Positions 21,678 through 33,470 of a stretch of 64,000 nucleotides of DNA are shown here, one piece after another (the first letter of the stretch is position 1; each line of letters starts with the position of its first letter). The DNA is taken from positions 24,656-88,655 of the forward strand of contig MU277766.1 in assembly GCA_022385805.1 (NCBI GenBank). Reading direction: 5' to 3'. The DNA comes from Pilatotrama ljubarskyi (lineage: Eukaryota; Basidiomycota; Agaricomycetes; Polyporales; Polyporaceae). The position numbers and the translations under genes were made by a program. Below the pieces are notes generated by a model, which saw nothing but the letters and a program-made list of their open reading frames with translations, was not told the DNA's origin and did not search any database.

Positions 21678-24244
21678 ATGCTGCAACGCTCGGAGGGAGA
21701 GCGGCCGCCGCCCATGAGCGAGGGCATCGTCCACACCGATCCCGAGGCCTCCGATACATCCCCTTCGATTGCATGCACTGGAGGCCGTGATGCTCACGAA
21801 AAGGATGAGAAGGTCGCCATGGCTGAGATAGACGAGATCCTCTCGGTGTCGTCACTCTATAGCGAGGAAGACGAGAATGCCTTGCGCGACCTCGGGACAA
21901 ACGATCCTTTCCCCGAGGATCCCGATGCACCCCTGGAGGAGCAGCAGTTCACCTTCCGTGCCGTCTTCGTCGGCTGCGCCCTAGGCGCGGTGATATCCGC
22001 TAGCAAGTAGGTTGCTCTGCCCTGCCTTCGATGTGTACTACTAGCTCTGACTTCTGTCCACTGTTAGCGTTTATCTGGGTCTGAAGACCGGGTGGACGTT
22101 CGGAGCCTCACTATTTGGTTCCATCTTTGGATTCGCCATCCTCAAGCCACTCTCTAAGGTGTTGCCCTCGCATCTCGGCGGAGGTTACTTCGGACCGAAA
22201 GAGAACGTCTGTTGCCAAAGCGCTGCTACCGTGAGCGTGGTCAGGTTGTGCAGCGGATCGGCTGAGACTTATGCATCGTAGGCTGCCGGTTCGCTGGGGT
22301 TGCTCTTCACGTCAGGCTTCCCAGCGGCCTATCAGCTCGGTCTACTGGGCGACAATCCCGTGGCGGACTTTGGGTACGTTTATCCGCTTACCCCCGTGTC
22401 TCCACATCCGGTCGTGCTTACCGAGTCATCGAAGACGTATCATAACGTTCACCCTCTGCTGTGCATATGTCGGCATCTTCTTCACCATGCCTCTTCGCCG
22501 ACTGTACATCCTTCGCCTCAAGCTCACTTTCCCGAGCGCGGTAGCAGCCGCATACACCATCCGCTCACTACACGTCGGCCGGAACGCAGCCGCCAACGCA
22601 CGAAAGAAGACACTCGCCCTGGTGATCTCTTTCCTCATCGCCATCGCGTGGCGCGTGGTCAGCGAGTACGCCCCAGGCATCATGTGGGACTGGCATTGGG
22701 CCTGGTGGTTCCACAAGGCCGGCTGGAGGTGGATCATTGCTGCCGAGAACTGGGTCAGTCTCGTTGTATCCTTTGTGTCCACACGCCTCATCGCCCGCCT
22801 TCTCACGCAATCTCACAGGGATGGATATGGGAGTGGACTCCGGCGTTCATCGGTGTCGGCCTCCTCGTCCCACTGAATTCCTCAGCGTCCTTCGTTGGCG
22901 GTTCGGCACTGGCATGGGCTATCATCGGACCCGCACTCGTAGCTACCAATCGCGCATTCGGCACGCCCGCTTCGTCGACGGGGGCATCTCCCGAGTACAT
23001 CAACTACGCCAACATGGTGCTCGACGATCCGGTCGGCGCGCCTTCCCCAAAGTACTGGATGATCTGGCCGGGATGTGCCGTGCTGCTCTGCGCGAGCATG
23101 GCAGAGATCGTCGGGAATGGAGGGACGATGATTAAGAGCATGGCTATCGCGGTGGAGCCTCTCTTCACCAAGATAAAGGCGCGCGGGCTTCGAGGGCTAC
23201 GCCCTTCTGGTGTCTCAGCGGGGGACTCGGAGAAGGATGGCGAGTTCTGCGATCCTGTTCCGCTGGATCAGCAAGTACCGTGGTGGATGTGGAGTGGTGG
23301 ACTGGCCGCAGGAACCATCCTGACGATGCTCGTCATGCGGTACCAGTTCGGACAGAATGCCGGTGTGACGCTTCTCGCCATCCTTTTCTCGTTCCTGTTC
23401 TCTCTTGTGGGCGCCGAGTGCACAGGGCGGGTCTCAGTGACTCCGGTCACGACATTGGGGAATTTCGCACAGCTGGTCTTCGGAGGCGTCTCCAAGGGCA
23501 CTGGCATGGCACCCAGGGCCAACCAACTCAACAACGGCTTAACCGGTATGATCACCCTCGCCGCCTCGGAGCAAGTCGCGGACATGCTCGGTACGTCTTT
23601 CTTGCTGGAGCCAGTCCGAAGTAGGCGACTGACGTCCCGCTACAGGAGACCTGAAGACCACTCACCTACTCGGCGCCTCTCCGCGCGTCCAGCTATACGC
23701 GCAGTGCTTCGGCGCGCTCGTATCCATCTTCCTTTCGGCTGGCATGTACATCGTTTTCGTTAAAGCCTACCCGTGCATCAACACGCTCAGCAACACCACA
23801 TGCGCTTTCCCTGCGCCGGATGTCGGCGCCTGGCGAGCCGTCTCCGTCGCTGTATCTGCGCCCTCGCTCCCCATTCCTCGTTCCTCTGCCATCACCGCGC
23901 TCTGCCTGGGCGCGCTTTCCATCGTCTCGACGCTGGTGAAATACCGCTTCGTCCGTCCTGAGAAGAGGGCTTGGTTCCCGAACTGGAACGCGGTCGGAAT
24001 CGCTTTCATCCTGGGGCCTCTGTGTACATACCCGATGGCAATGCTGTTCGGGAGCCTCATTGCACTCGTTTGGAGGAAGTACTGGCCGGCGAGCGCGGTG
24101 ATGTACTGCTATGCTGTTGCTGCGGGCATGATCGCGGGAGAAGGTCTGGGAGGGATTGCCAACGCTGTGTTGCAGATCGCGGGAGTAGCTGGTTCTGCGA
24201 AGGGTACAAGCATAGGTTGTCCCTTGGACGTGTACTGCGGGTAA
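21678..24244 (+). CDS. OPT-family oligopeptide/metal-chelate transporter
   Basis: Plasma- or internal-membrane transporter of the OPT superfamily, which moves small peptides or metal-chelate complexes with protons. Exons 21678-22006, 22068-22230, 22282-22373, 22435-22753, 22819-23590 and 23646-24244 give 757 residues. After an acidic N-terminal tail (~100 residues) come the family blocks NVYLGLKTGWTFGASLFGS, GGGYFGPKENVCCQSAAT, FGRIITFTLCCAYVGIFF, WGWIWEWTPAFIGVG and, near the end, WFPNWNAVGIAF and GEGLGGIANAVLQ. Many hydrophobic segments fit 12-16 membrane helices. A later ATG at 21714 could also serve as start. The acceptor of exon 4 is GAAG. Substrate cannot be read from the sequence. Confidence 0.94.
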
Positions 24245-25223
24245 CGTACCGAGGGGGCGCAACTTCGCCTTCGGGAGCAACGGCCGGTACTCTTGAAGCT
24301 TGACTGATCGTGTAACTCTAGCATACGATGTCCATGTCGTCGTCGTGTTTGAAAATGAAATTATCCATAGTACTGCGACACGCCTTTCTCTCCTCGTAGG
24401 CCTTGTATTTTTGAGCTCCTGTAGGTACGCGGCGGAGGAGAAACTGAAGGTGGTCGCGCGCGTCGCGCAAGTGAGCGGGACTCTGGCGCCAGTCCGAGTC
24501 GGTGGCGGAAAGAGAAGGAGTTCAACACCTCGACTATATCCCGACTCGGAGCGGAAGATTAATCTCTCAAGTTCGTCGCTCAAACATTTCCATAGAATAC
24601 GCTGTACCGCTATATAATAATCTCAAGTGCTCGCTAACAGCATGGTCGTCGCATCTACGTCCGATGCCTGCTCACATAGCGGTACCGGTAGAAATACACT
24701 GGTGTATCTGATCCAAGGCGACATCGACGGCATCTCCTACCAATTCCATCTCACCAACAGAGAGATCAAGCCCGCCATCAAGCCGTTCTCGGACGAACGT
24801 CGCCAGATCCCAATCCTCGCCGCGCTGCCCTCCTGGATCGACGTCCGTGCGTCACTGGAGCTCCTGCACTCCATGCTTCCATATCCTCCATATAGCTCCT
24901 CGGACATCCGCGAAGCTATGCGACCAACTAGTGTTTTGTCCCACTTGCGAGTCCGCACCGCGGTTCCAGAACGCGCATAAGTATGTACAGCCTGTATATA
25001 CCAGGTGCAAACGCGATCTTGTGACCTTCGCCAGAAATTGGCATCGGTATGTTCTGACGAAGTCTTCCCTTATAACGCGATTCACTCCTCATTCGCTTGC
25101 CGCCAAAATGACAACCGGTTCGGAACTGCAGAAATTCTCGACTTATGATCGAATCCCCGAAGCTCCAATATAGTACAGGAAACACTTACCCAGCAGAACA
25201 CGACCGGCCTAGGACACGGCCCT
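24245..25223. other. Intergenic region with one short open frame
   Basis: About 980 bp between two convergent genes. Apart from the low-confidence frame at 24642-24980 nothing is recognisable. Confidence 0.4.
24642..24980 (+). CDS. Possible small unknown protein
   Basis: An ATG-initiated frame of 112 codons (MVVASTSDACSHSG at the start, then LVYLIQGDIDGISYQFHLTN). It has no signal peptide or membrane helix, and no domain I recognise. It lies between the 3' ends of two convergent genes, so it could be chance or part of an untranslated region. Confidence 0.2.
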   Translation: MVVASTSDACSHSGTGRNTLVYLIQGDIDGISYQFHLTNREIKPAIKPFSDERRQIPILAALPSWIDVRASLELLHSMLPYPPYSSSDIREAMRPTSVLSHLRVRTAVPERA

Positions 25224-26801
25224 TCATCCTAGTCTCGCTTTCTTGCGCGTGTGCGTACCACCACCACTAAGGCTCGCGAAGCTCGTCGCGCTTCCTGCTT
25301 TTGAGTGATTCGAATGTGAATGGGAAAGCTGGGAAAGATGCGCTTGCGCAGTGGCCTGCACTTGCGAAACTTGCGCCTGGACTTGAGAGCCTGCAGCAGC
25401 GATGGGCATCATTGAAGGTGCGTCGTCGTGCGTGATCCGCCGATGAGGGGGTGTCTGGTTCGAAGGTAGGGAGTCGAATGCACTGTACAGACGGCATCAG
25501 CTTCAACGTCGGGGGAGCTAAGAGCGTACTGACTTGCGGGTCGGTCGCGGTTCTTCCTGGAACCACTTATGCTGCAAGGCCTCGGCGGCGGTGAGGCGCT
25601 TGTCTGGGTCGTATGCGAAGAGTTGGCTCAGGAGGTCTGCACCGTGCGAACGGATACGCGACTGACACCACTCGGAGAGGCGGTTGTTATAGCTAGATGC
25701 ACGAGCTCAGCACGTGGGTCCGCTGCTCGTAGTCGCATGCATACTGGTCCAGGCGTCTCATGTTCTGGTATTCAGGAAGATCTTTAATCTTCGGCCAGTC
25801 GCGTTCTTAAACTGCACCATTAGGTTTGCAGGCTGAGAAACGAAGGTACGGACTCGCCTGATGGAGTGCCCAAGACCTCAAAGATCTTCAGCAGCTGGTC
25901 CTTCTGGAAAGGCACATTCTTTTTCGAGTCGAGCTTCGCCTCCTCGCCCTTGAAGATCGGCCGCAGACTGGCTAGTTCTGCCATGACACACCCGACCGCC
26001 CAGATGTCGACGGCTTTATTGTAGTGCTTGGCACCGAGGAGCAGCTCCGGCGCACGATACCATATGGTGACCACGACCTTGTCTCCGGCGAAGAGCGGTT
26101 GCAGTGGCTGATGCGTCAAGCGCGCGAGACCCAAGTCGCCGATCTTGACGACTCCGGAGGAGGTTATGAGGATGTTAGCAGGCTTGAGGTCGCGGTGGAT
26201 GATATGTGCGTCATGGAGGTACAGGAGCCCGTTCAAAAGCTGATACGTCAAGGACTTGAGCACTGGCTGTGTGATGGATGAACGCAGGGTCTGAGAGTGG
26301 TGGTGTATGACTTGCTGCAAGTCGGTCAATCTCCTCCAAATGGCGGACGGAGGCGGAGGAGCTTACCAAGAAGTCGTGCTCGGCGTACTCGAACACCATG
26401 TAGATCGACTTATCCTCGAGGATGACCTCCTTGAGGGCAACGATATTCTCGTGCGATATCTCTCTATTCAACTGAAGCGTCTCGCTCAACACGGAGGCCT
26501 CGCGATACCATGTTGCGACAAGACTCACGGCGATCTCGCGAATGGCACTCTGACTGATTCCGGTGTAGGTGACAACGTCGCCCTCCTTGTCTGGCTTGAA
26601 CTTCTTGATGGCGTGTATCCGGCCATCGCTTTCCTTGCTCTGGGCTTTGTATACCCTGCCGTACGTGCCAGAGGAAATGAAGCCGAGAATGAGGTATTTG
26701 TCGATTACGCGCTTGCGTGCGGCATCGCGCTTTGCGCGGTATATCCGCATGGGATCATTGACAAGAATGTTGCTGCTAGACCAATCGTCCAAGAGGGACA
26801 T
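25224..26801 (-). CDS. ssn3: Cyclin-dependent kinase 8 of the Mediator kinase module (SSN3/SRB10)
   Basis: Ser/Thr kinase that with cyclin C, MED12 and MED13 forms the Mediator kinase module and tunes RNA polymerase II transcription. Exons 26801-26529, 26471-26367, 26314-25858, 25805-25745, 25692-25534 and 25482-25224 give 437 residues. The glycine loop is SSGTYGRVY (~43-51), the lysine is in HAIKKFK (~66), the cyclin-contact helix is [14 protein letters not shown] is at ~166-168, DLG at ~186-188, WYRAPE at ~211-216, and [17 protein letters not shown] is the CDK8-specific block. The C-terminus is Gln/His/Ser-rich. The third intron (25857-25806) has a GC donor: only that choice restores [19 protein letters not shown]. 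An upstream in-frame ATG is possible. Dynactin p27 lies just upstream on the same strand. Confidence 0.96.
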
Positions 26802-27087
26802 CACACTGTCGCAGGTACCCAGCTGTGCGGTGGTAGTGGCTCCGAGAAGACAAGTGGACGGACAAGCGCTTGCTATCGGCGTGGTGAGGTCCTGGAGCGC
26901 CTCCGAGAACATCGGAACGTGTGCATGCGACATTGGGTGGGTCGACCCTCCTCCTTTGCGGAGGCTTGAGGTAAATATTATACGCGGAGTACATCCCACT
27001 CGGGAGCAAGTCGCGAAGCAGTCGTAGCCTATTTCACTAGTAACACTCGAAGAACGGCACCGTGGCAGAGCAAGGTTTGCAGCGGTG

Positions 27088-27902
27088 CTATGTACCATCT
27101 CCTCTCCTGAGTCGGTTGAACTTGGGCAGCATCTCCCGGAGATAATCCGCGTGCTTTCTGCGTAGGTCCATCTCCTGCACCTTTCCCCGGCCGCTCCAAA
27201 TACGACGCTCGGCGGCGGGCCCGTAGATGACGGTGTACTCGTCCAGCATCTCGTCCTCGGTAGGAACGACAAGCACGCCTGCGCCGATGACACAGTAGGA
27301 GGAGATGCGGAGGGTGTGGTGGACGCGTGCCCGTGTGCAAACCGTGTTGCAGTTCCCGACGGTTGGAGACTCGACACCTAGGAATAGATAGTGAGAGAGG
27401 CACAACCGGACACGGCATCGCCTGGAACGAGACGCGCCTCGCATACGCGGTCGTTCCGGCGATTCGCCTCGGGTAGAATAGCACGAGAAAACACGCACGA
27501 CAGCCAATCTCGAAGAGATTATCGTCTCCAATACGCATCACTTCCTTGCGCCTGGTGAAGGTCAGTGCGCGCCAGACTGGTCGCGACAGACGACGGACCT
27601 GTTGACGATGATCGCGCCTTCTTCTATGATGCATCCAGAGCCGATGACAATAGGGCCTGCGATTGCAAAGATGGTCGCCTTAGGATGCACGATGGTCCCT
27701 GTGTCCACGACACGTTACTGGTCTGCATGCGGTGAGTGGATAAGTGGGAGTGATGGGCACCTGCGCCGATGGTGATGTCGCCTTTGAGCTCGACATCCTG
27801 GCAGACGACGGCCTTTGAGTGGATCGTGAACTTGTCTCGTCTGTGCTGCTCCCGTCAACAGAAGTAAGGGGGCGAGAGCAAAAGCATGTACATTGGGGGC
27901 AT
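27088..27902 (-). CDS. Dynactin subunit 6 (p27)
   Basis: Subunit of the pointed-end complex of dynactin, the cofactor of cytoplasmic dynein that moves nuclei and vesicles along microtubules. Exons 27902-27892, 27840-27761, 27698-27599, 27551-27499 and 27377-27088 give 177 residues, near the ~190 of animal p27. The central part is a left-handed beta-helix of hexapeptide repeats ([49 protein letters not shown]) and the tail [16 protein letters not shown]...[13 protein letters not shown] is typical of p27. The first coding exon is only 11 nt (ATG CCC CCA AT); a different upstream start exon cannot be excluded. It runs in tandem with CDK8 and divergently from the BTB/CAP-Gly gene. Confidence 0.92.
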
Positions 27903-28391
27903 GCGGTACTACGTCGGTGGCGGTTGTGGTCAGAGCGGACGGAAGTGATCCTGAAGCGTGGTGGCGGGTGGAGGTGCTTGCGAACGATCAGCCAACGCTA
28001 CATCGCACGGCCCAAGCAGACGCAGAGTATTGTCCTGCTCGTTGTCGACGAGCGTGGCGACGACGAGGAGAGTGCGAGACAAAAAGGCGGGAGAGAAAGA
28101 AAGATATCGAGCCTCGTGGACGGCGAGTGGGAAATCACACTCCGCCTGGCCGCACCCGCTCTGAGTCTGACGTTGCGCCCGCCGTCGTCCTCATCCTCCC
28201 TCCCGTCTTCCTCGTCCCCCGCCTCGCTCTCCACACTCTCTCCCTCGCTTGCCGAGCCCGCTCGTCTCAGATACCCCTTCCCGCTCGCCCGCCGGGCCCT
28301 CCGGTCTCGCTGGTCTCCGTCTCTGTCTCTGTATCTTTCCGTCTGGTCTCTGCTCTGCTGCTTTCTCTCGATCTCTCGTCCCCTCCGCGCT
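27903..28391. promoter_or_regulatory. Divergent promoter of dynactin p27 and the BTB/CAP-Gly gene
   Basis: About 490 bp separates the two start codons. The right half is CT-rich (~28190-28380), a normal fungal leader. It lies between two genes with likely microtubule roles, so joint regulation is possible; nothing in the sequence proves it. Confidence 0.4.
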
Positions 28392-31300
28392 ATGGCCCCG
28401 ACCGCGACGACTACTCCGCCAGGCCTCCAAGAGGCGACTCGCAACTCGACCACCCACTGGCAGGACGACCTCCAGTCGCTCTTCGATCACGCGAAGGAAC
28501 GCTTCGCAGACGTCGTCTGGGAGCTCCAGAGCGACTCTGCTGCCGGAGTAGAAGAGGTCTGGGGCCATAAAGGTCTGTCCGCCGTCTCTCCTTCGCGTTT
28601 GCGCACGTCTCCTCGTCTCTGTCGCTTTCCCCGGGTTGCGTTTGCTGCCGATGGACTCGTGCTGGATGCACGGCACGTCCGGGAGAGAAAGACGGGCGAG
28701 CTGATCGATCTGCATGATCAGCATGACTGACCGTCGTTGTGTGTGATGTTCCAGCCGTCGTGTACGCCCGTGCGCCGCCGTCGTTCCAAGCCCGATATTT
28801 CCAGTTCAAGCCGCCGCCTGCGACGTCGCCAGTTCCGTATTCCTCTTCTCCGACGGGCACGCTTCCTGCCCAGTCCGCACTCTCCTTATCCCTTGGCATC
28901 GACTTTTCCTCTCCCTCCCGCTCGCCTTCCCCCGCTCCTTACCGTACATCCTCTCCCGCACCGTCTACCAACACAGGTGCGCTCCTCCGCCTTCCCACCA
29001 ACATCAACCCCGCCCTCTTCTCCAATGAGCTCGAATACCTCTACACGGGCAAGGGCCTCGGACAGGCCTTCGAGTTCCTTTTCGATACCACAGATAGCTC
29101 CGAGGAGGGCGACGGCGACGAAGCTCGGATCGACAAGCTCCGCAAAGACTTCGTCTTCATGTGGCGCTCTCGCCTCTACTCCGATGTCCGTATCGCACTC
29201 ACCGGTAACTTCTCCTCCACCAACCACGAGAGCACGACCGCCGTCTTCTCCTCCCACCGCTTCATCCTCGTCTCCCGCGTCCCTTACTTCAATACGCAAC
29301 TCCTCCAGTGGGGCGTCAAACATACTCCCGGCGAGCCGCTGACCCTCACCCTTCCCTCTCCTCCGTTTACCCCTGCTTCCCTCCACTTCACCCTCGGCTT
29401 CATTTATACCGGCACCCTCGTCTTTTCCCATCGTACCTTTGACCTCGACACCGCCTTCCATATCATGCGTTCCGCGACCTACCTCTCTCTCGACACCCTC
29501 TACGACGAGATTCAGGCGCGCATCGTCCAGGAGATGATGCACGGACTGTTCCATGCCTTCCTGGAGTTCTCCGAATACGAGGCCATCACCGAGGGCAAGT
29601 GGGGGACCGGGGGCTGTCGTTGTCGCCAATGCGCCCGCCGCGCCCCTCGCGTACTGGAGTTTTCCGTCCTTGACGATGTGAAGAACCCGCATCTGGAGCG
29701 TGGTGCACGGCGCGCCCTCGTAGGCCTCTTCGGCGAAGGCTGGTGCACTTCCGAATTCGCCGCCCTTCCCCAGAAGACGCGCGATGCGCTGCTGAAAGGT
29801 CTCGGCAAACGCACTACGCCACAGAACGTGTTCCCCCTTCTACAAGCCGCCCAAGCCGCCCTCAAGAAACTTGACAACGTCATTGACAGCTGGGCGGAGA
29901 CCGTGCGGGAGATGGTTCTAGCTGCTCGCAAGACCATCGACGACGTGGTTGCCTCTCAGGCGGCCGAGTGCTTCGAGCAGTCTGAGTGGCTCGAGATCAT
30001 GGAAGCTGACGGCGTTCGGTTTGAGGATGGCGAGAAAGTTGAAATGTTCTTGGAGTCAATGCGCCGAGGTCTCAACGAGAAGAATGCTGCAATGGCATAC
30101 GAGGTGCGTCCACTCTCGAGCCTCACTACAGTCATCTAGCTCACGCCTCCTACAGGCTCTCGTTGACTTGGTGCTGTTACGGCCACACCCTACCGACCCG
30201 GAGGCGGCGATGCTATCTTCCACATCTCATGTGCGCGTGCAGGTTGAACAAGCGCGGATGGATATCATTCGCTATATCCGACGGCGCTGGCTCACCATCA
30301 AGCAGGATGACGGCTTCGCCGGCCTCGAGCCCTGGGCGGCCAAAGAAATCGCGAGCGGTGAGGGCAGGTTCCTGAATGAAGAAGCGGATTGAAACTCATG
30401 CTCTTTGCAGAATTGGAACTCAAAGACGAGATGGAACTACTCATGCCCACGACACCCTCGTCGACTGCTCGAGGTGGTAGGCTCACCGTCCGGAACGGTC
30501 CGGTCTCGAAGGTGGAGGATTCCGACACCGTCAGTATGCACTCTACCCGGAGCGCGGCCCCCAGCCGACGAGCTGCAGATCCACTCAAGTCCTCGGCCGC
30601 CTCCGTCCGGTCACTCGCTCGCAGCACGCACTTCACGGCGACGCGTGTCACGACAACCACGATCTCCCGGCGCGTGCCGCTCTCGCCAGGCAGTCTGCGA
30701 CCAGATTCCAAGCTTACCCCTGCACATTCCACCCCGTCGCCCTCCATGCGTGGTAGCGTTGCCGACGCCGATCGCGCCAAGAGTCCTCTATCCCCTAGCC
30801 CCAGTCCGGTGTCCCGGAATAGCGTCTCCACGGCAAGCGTGCGGAAGTCATCTACCCCATCGCTGCATTCGAACGCCGAAAGGTTCCCGCGACCCAAGTC
30901 CGTCGCAGCGTCTGTCAAATCCACCCGCTCGACCACTTCCACCATTCGGAGAGTGGCTGCAGGCCCATCCACTCTCCGTCCTCCCTCAGCCGTGTCGCGG
31001 CCCTCGTCGACTCTGTCGACTGCCTCCACGAGCGAGAATTCTACAGCGTTCGAGACGGCACGTTCGGAGCTCACTCCGAGCAGTGTGGGTCGAACACGAC
31101 GTGGCTCTGCTGCTTCGTCGGTGTCGGCGGCCAGTGTCCGGACCACGGGCACGTCTACACCACGGACATCCAGGAGGCCACCATCTGTCGCGTCCAAAAC
31201 CACGTCCTCGGTCAGCAGAAGGCCGCCGACGTCACTGCCAGAACCGCCGAAGCTGAGCCCAATGGCCAAGCGCACGGCATCATCCGCTTCCGTCCGTTCT

Positions 31301-32065
31301 ACCGTCTCGACGAAATCCACCGCAACACGAAAGTCGGTCGCTCGGACACCCTCCGGTACGGGCACGCCACCCTCAAAGCCTGCTACGCCTTCAAATCCTG
31401 GCGGCAAGCCTCTTCCACCAGAACATGATGAGAACGGCGCGGGCGGGACGATTAAGGCCAAGTCGAAGCCTGCATCATCTGTGACCAGCGAGAAGCAGCT
31501 AAGCGTAGCATCGTCAACGAGCACGTCTACCCTCAAACGGAAAAGCTCATCGGACACCATTCGGGAGCCTTCCACAGAGCAAGCACCAAGGCAACCACGG
31601 GGTGCGACGCTCGACATAGGGATTCCGTGCATAATCTCGTCGAAGAAGGCTCGTTTCCGCGCTTATGCGCGGTACATCGGCGAAGTGGAGGGCGAGGTCG
31701 GGCCCTGGGTCGGCGTCGAAGTGCCGCTCAACGACGCGTGGCCGGGCGACAAGCTCGACGGGCGACAATGGCATGACGGGACCTGGGGCGGGATACGTTA
31801 CTTTGATATTGGCGCCGCATCGGAGTGGGAGTTCGGCCAGGATACCACCGCGCGGCGGAGACGGAACGAGTGGCTGAGCACGCTTGGGAAGGACCCCAAG
31901 GGCAGCCTGAAGCGCGAAGGCGACCAACTGAGCATCGAGCGGGCGAAGCGCCTGCGGAGCGTGTCGCCTGCTGTGTCGGACATGTCTACGTCGGAGTCTA
32001 GGGGTCTTTTCGTGAGGCCACAGCAAGTGCTCTATGTCGTGGATGCGGTCGGTACAGATCTCTGA
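28392..32065 (+). CDS. BTB/POZ and CAP-Gly domain protein
   Basis: Likely cytoskeletal adaptor. Exons 28392-28572, 28755-30103, 30156-30357 and 30411-32065 give 1,128 residues. A BTB-like domain lies at about 190-320 (LYSDVRIAL, SSHRFILVSRVPYF, FTLGFIYTGTL). A helical region with a cysteine cluster (GGCRCRQCARR) follows. Residues ~600-970 are a Ser/Thr/Arg-rich disordered linker. The C-terminus carries a CAP-Gly domain near 985-1040 (ARYIGEVEGEVGPWVGVEVP, WHDGTWGGIRYF), which in other proteins binds the C-terminal EEY/F tails of tubulin or EB1. The BTB part probably mediates oligomerisation. The gene is divergent from dynactin p27, which also works on microtubules. I do not know a characterised orthologue. 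Confidence 0.88.
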
Positions 32066-32684
32066 GCTGTGCCCCTCTGTCCAGACAGCCTTCGCCTACC
32101 AGGCATACAGTCGTTCGTGCGAGTCATGGCCGTCCCAGTGTACCGCCGACAACACCAGCCTTCACCTACTCACCAGGACGTTCCGGGTGCCGTTTCCATC
32201 TCCGTCACAGAGACTTGACCTCCACTTATACCATGGGAATACATTTGCGTCGTGTCACAGCCGTAGGTATAGCTAGCTACCGGGGACTCCATTTTTCACT
32301 GCTGTTCACTGCGTGTTTGTTATCATTTACCTCCCTGCTCGGTACACAACACTCATTTAGTCGACTTAATCATGTATGGAACAACATCTTTCTAACCGTT
32401 CTCCTGCTCAAATGATACAGGACAGACGCGGCCGTCGGCCGACGTGCTCTCGTGAGTTACATCGAGACAATTTCACTCAACACCTCTGTAAGCGGTGCAG
32501 AACACGATCGAACGAGAAGAAGCGATTTCATCGACATACGTATGTAACTCCATCGGTAACTCAGCATGCACATGAGCGGTTGTGGTATGTTAGGTATTTG
32601 GTGATGTTGTAGTGCGTGGCACGCTAGACATGGCGATTATACTACAGTACTATATTGCAACACAAGCTCGCCGTCCCCGCCCGT
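32066..32684. other. Convergent intergenic region
   Basis: About 620 bp between two convergent genes. The sequence becomes AT-richer after 32220. No gene, RNA or repeat was recognised. Confidence 0.4.
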
Positions 32685-33470
32685 CTACTCAACGTCCTGG
32701 TCAATGACCTTCGGAGTAGTCGCGCCCTTGATCCTGAGACGACGCTTCTTAGAGACCGGTTCTCCCGTGGTCTTGTCGAATCGAGACTTCTTTATATCGT
32801 TTCGACAGATTAGAGGGGGACCCTGCTCGCATCGTCCGGGGACGACGCGCTCCGGATGGCGTGCGTTCTTCATCGCCTCGTCTTCAGTTATCCGTACGAA
32901 ACGGAGCGTCTTCTCGCGCCATCGGCGCTGTAGCGCGAGCAGGACCGACTTGTTGAGCTTCGAAAGATTTTTGAACGGCAGCGTCTTCGGCCATCCGACC
33001 AACTGGGCCCGTCGCCGCACATAGACATACTTATGGTAGGTCTTCATCGTCCAGTGCATGGCAGCGGACTTGTCGCCAGACACCTCGCCTGTAAAGGAAG
33101 CACGAACGCTCAGATCCAAGCGAACCAGTACACGAACGGACGACTCACGCAAATCTTTTCGCATCCAATGCCTGAGACTCCCACGCAGCGCCTGCACCCT
33201 CCCTGCATACGCTCCCTTACGTCCGTTCTTAGCCGCGTGCATGAGGGTGATCTGTGCGGGATCAGAGTGAATGTCTGAGGGGGACATGCAGGAGGAGTCT
33301 ACGCACGCTCGGAGAATATAGGCGAAGACTGGGAATGGATGGAAGTCAAACGGAGCGTCGCCGAGGGCGGGGAGTAGTGTCGACGACGAGCAGTGGTCGA
33401 CGGCCGAATTTATCTGCCCTGCCGGCGCAGTTTCGAGCCCGCCTGACCAGCAGCGCTGCAGCTCTGACAA
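32685..33470 (-). CDS. Uncharacterised basic protein
   Basis: The open frame encodes up to 261 residues. It contains a perfect-looking 60 nt GT-AG intron (33148-33089, GTGAGT to TTTACAG) that is in frame; splicing joins MRKDLR to EVSGDKSAAMHW and gives 241 residues. A later ATG at 33287 (MSPSDIHSD) is an alternative start. The C-terminal half (MHWTMKTYHKYVYVRRRAQ, LVGWPKTLPFKNLSKL) is reminiscent of a poorly studied group of basidiomycete hypothetical proteins with a WP-containing core; the tail is basic (SKKRRLRIK), like a nuclear signal. No enzyme motif is visible and the function is unknown. Confidence 0.6.
   Translation of the reverse strand: MSELQRCWSGGLETAPAGQINSAVDHCSSSTLLPALGDAPFDFHPFPVFAYILRACVDSSCMSPSDIHSDPAQITLMHAAKNGRKGAYAGRVQALRGSLRHWMRKDLRESSVRVLVRLDLSVRASFTGEVSGDKSAAMHWTMKTYHKYVYVRRRAQLVGWPKTLPFKNLSKLNKSVLLALQRRWREKTLRFVRITEDEAMKNARHPERVVPGRCEQGPPLICRNDIKKSRFDKTTGEPVSKKRRLRIKGATTPKVIDQDVE

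Noticed and set aside
30298..31632. 444-codon minus-strand open frame
   Set aside because: It mirrors the Ser/Thr-rich linker of the BTB/CAP-Gly gene on the other strand.
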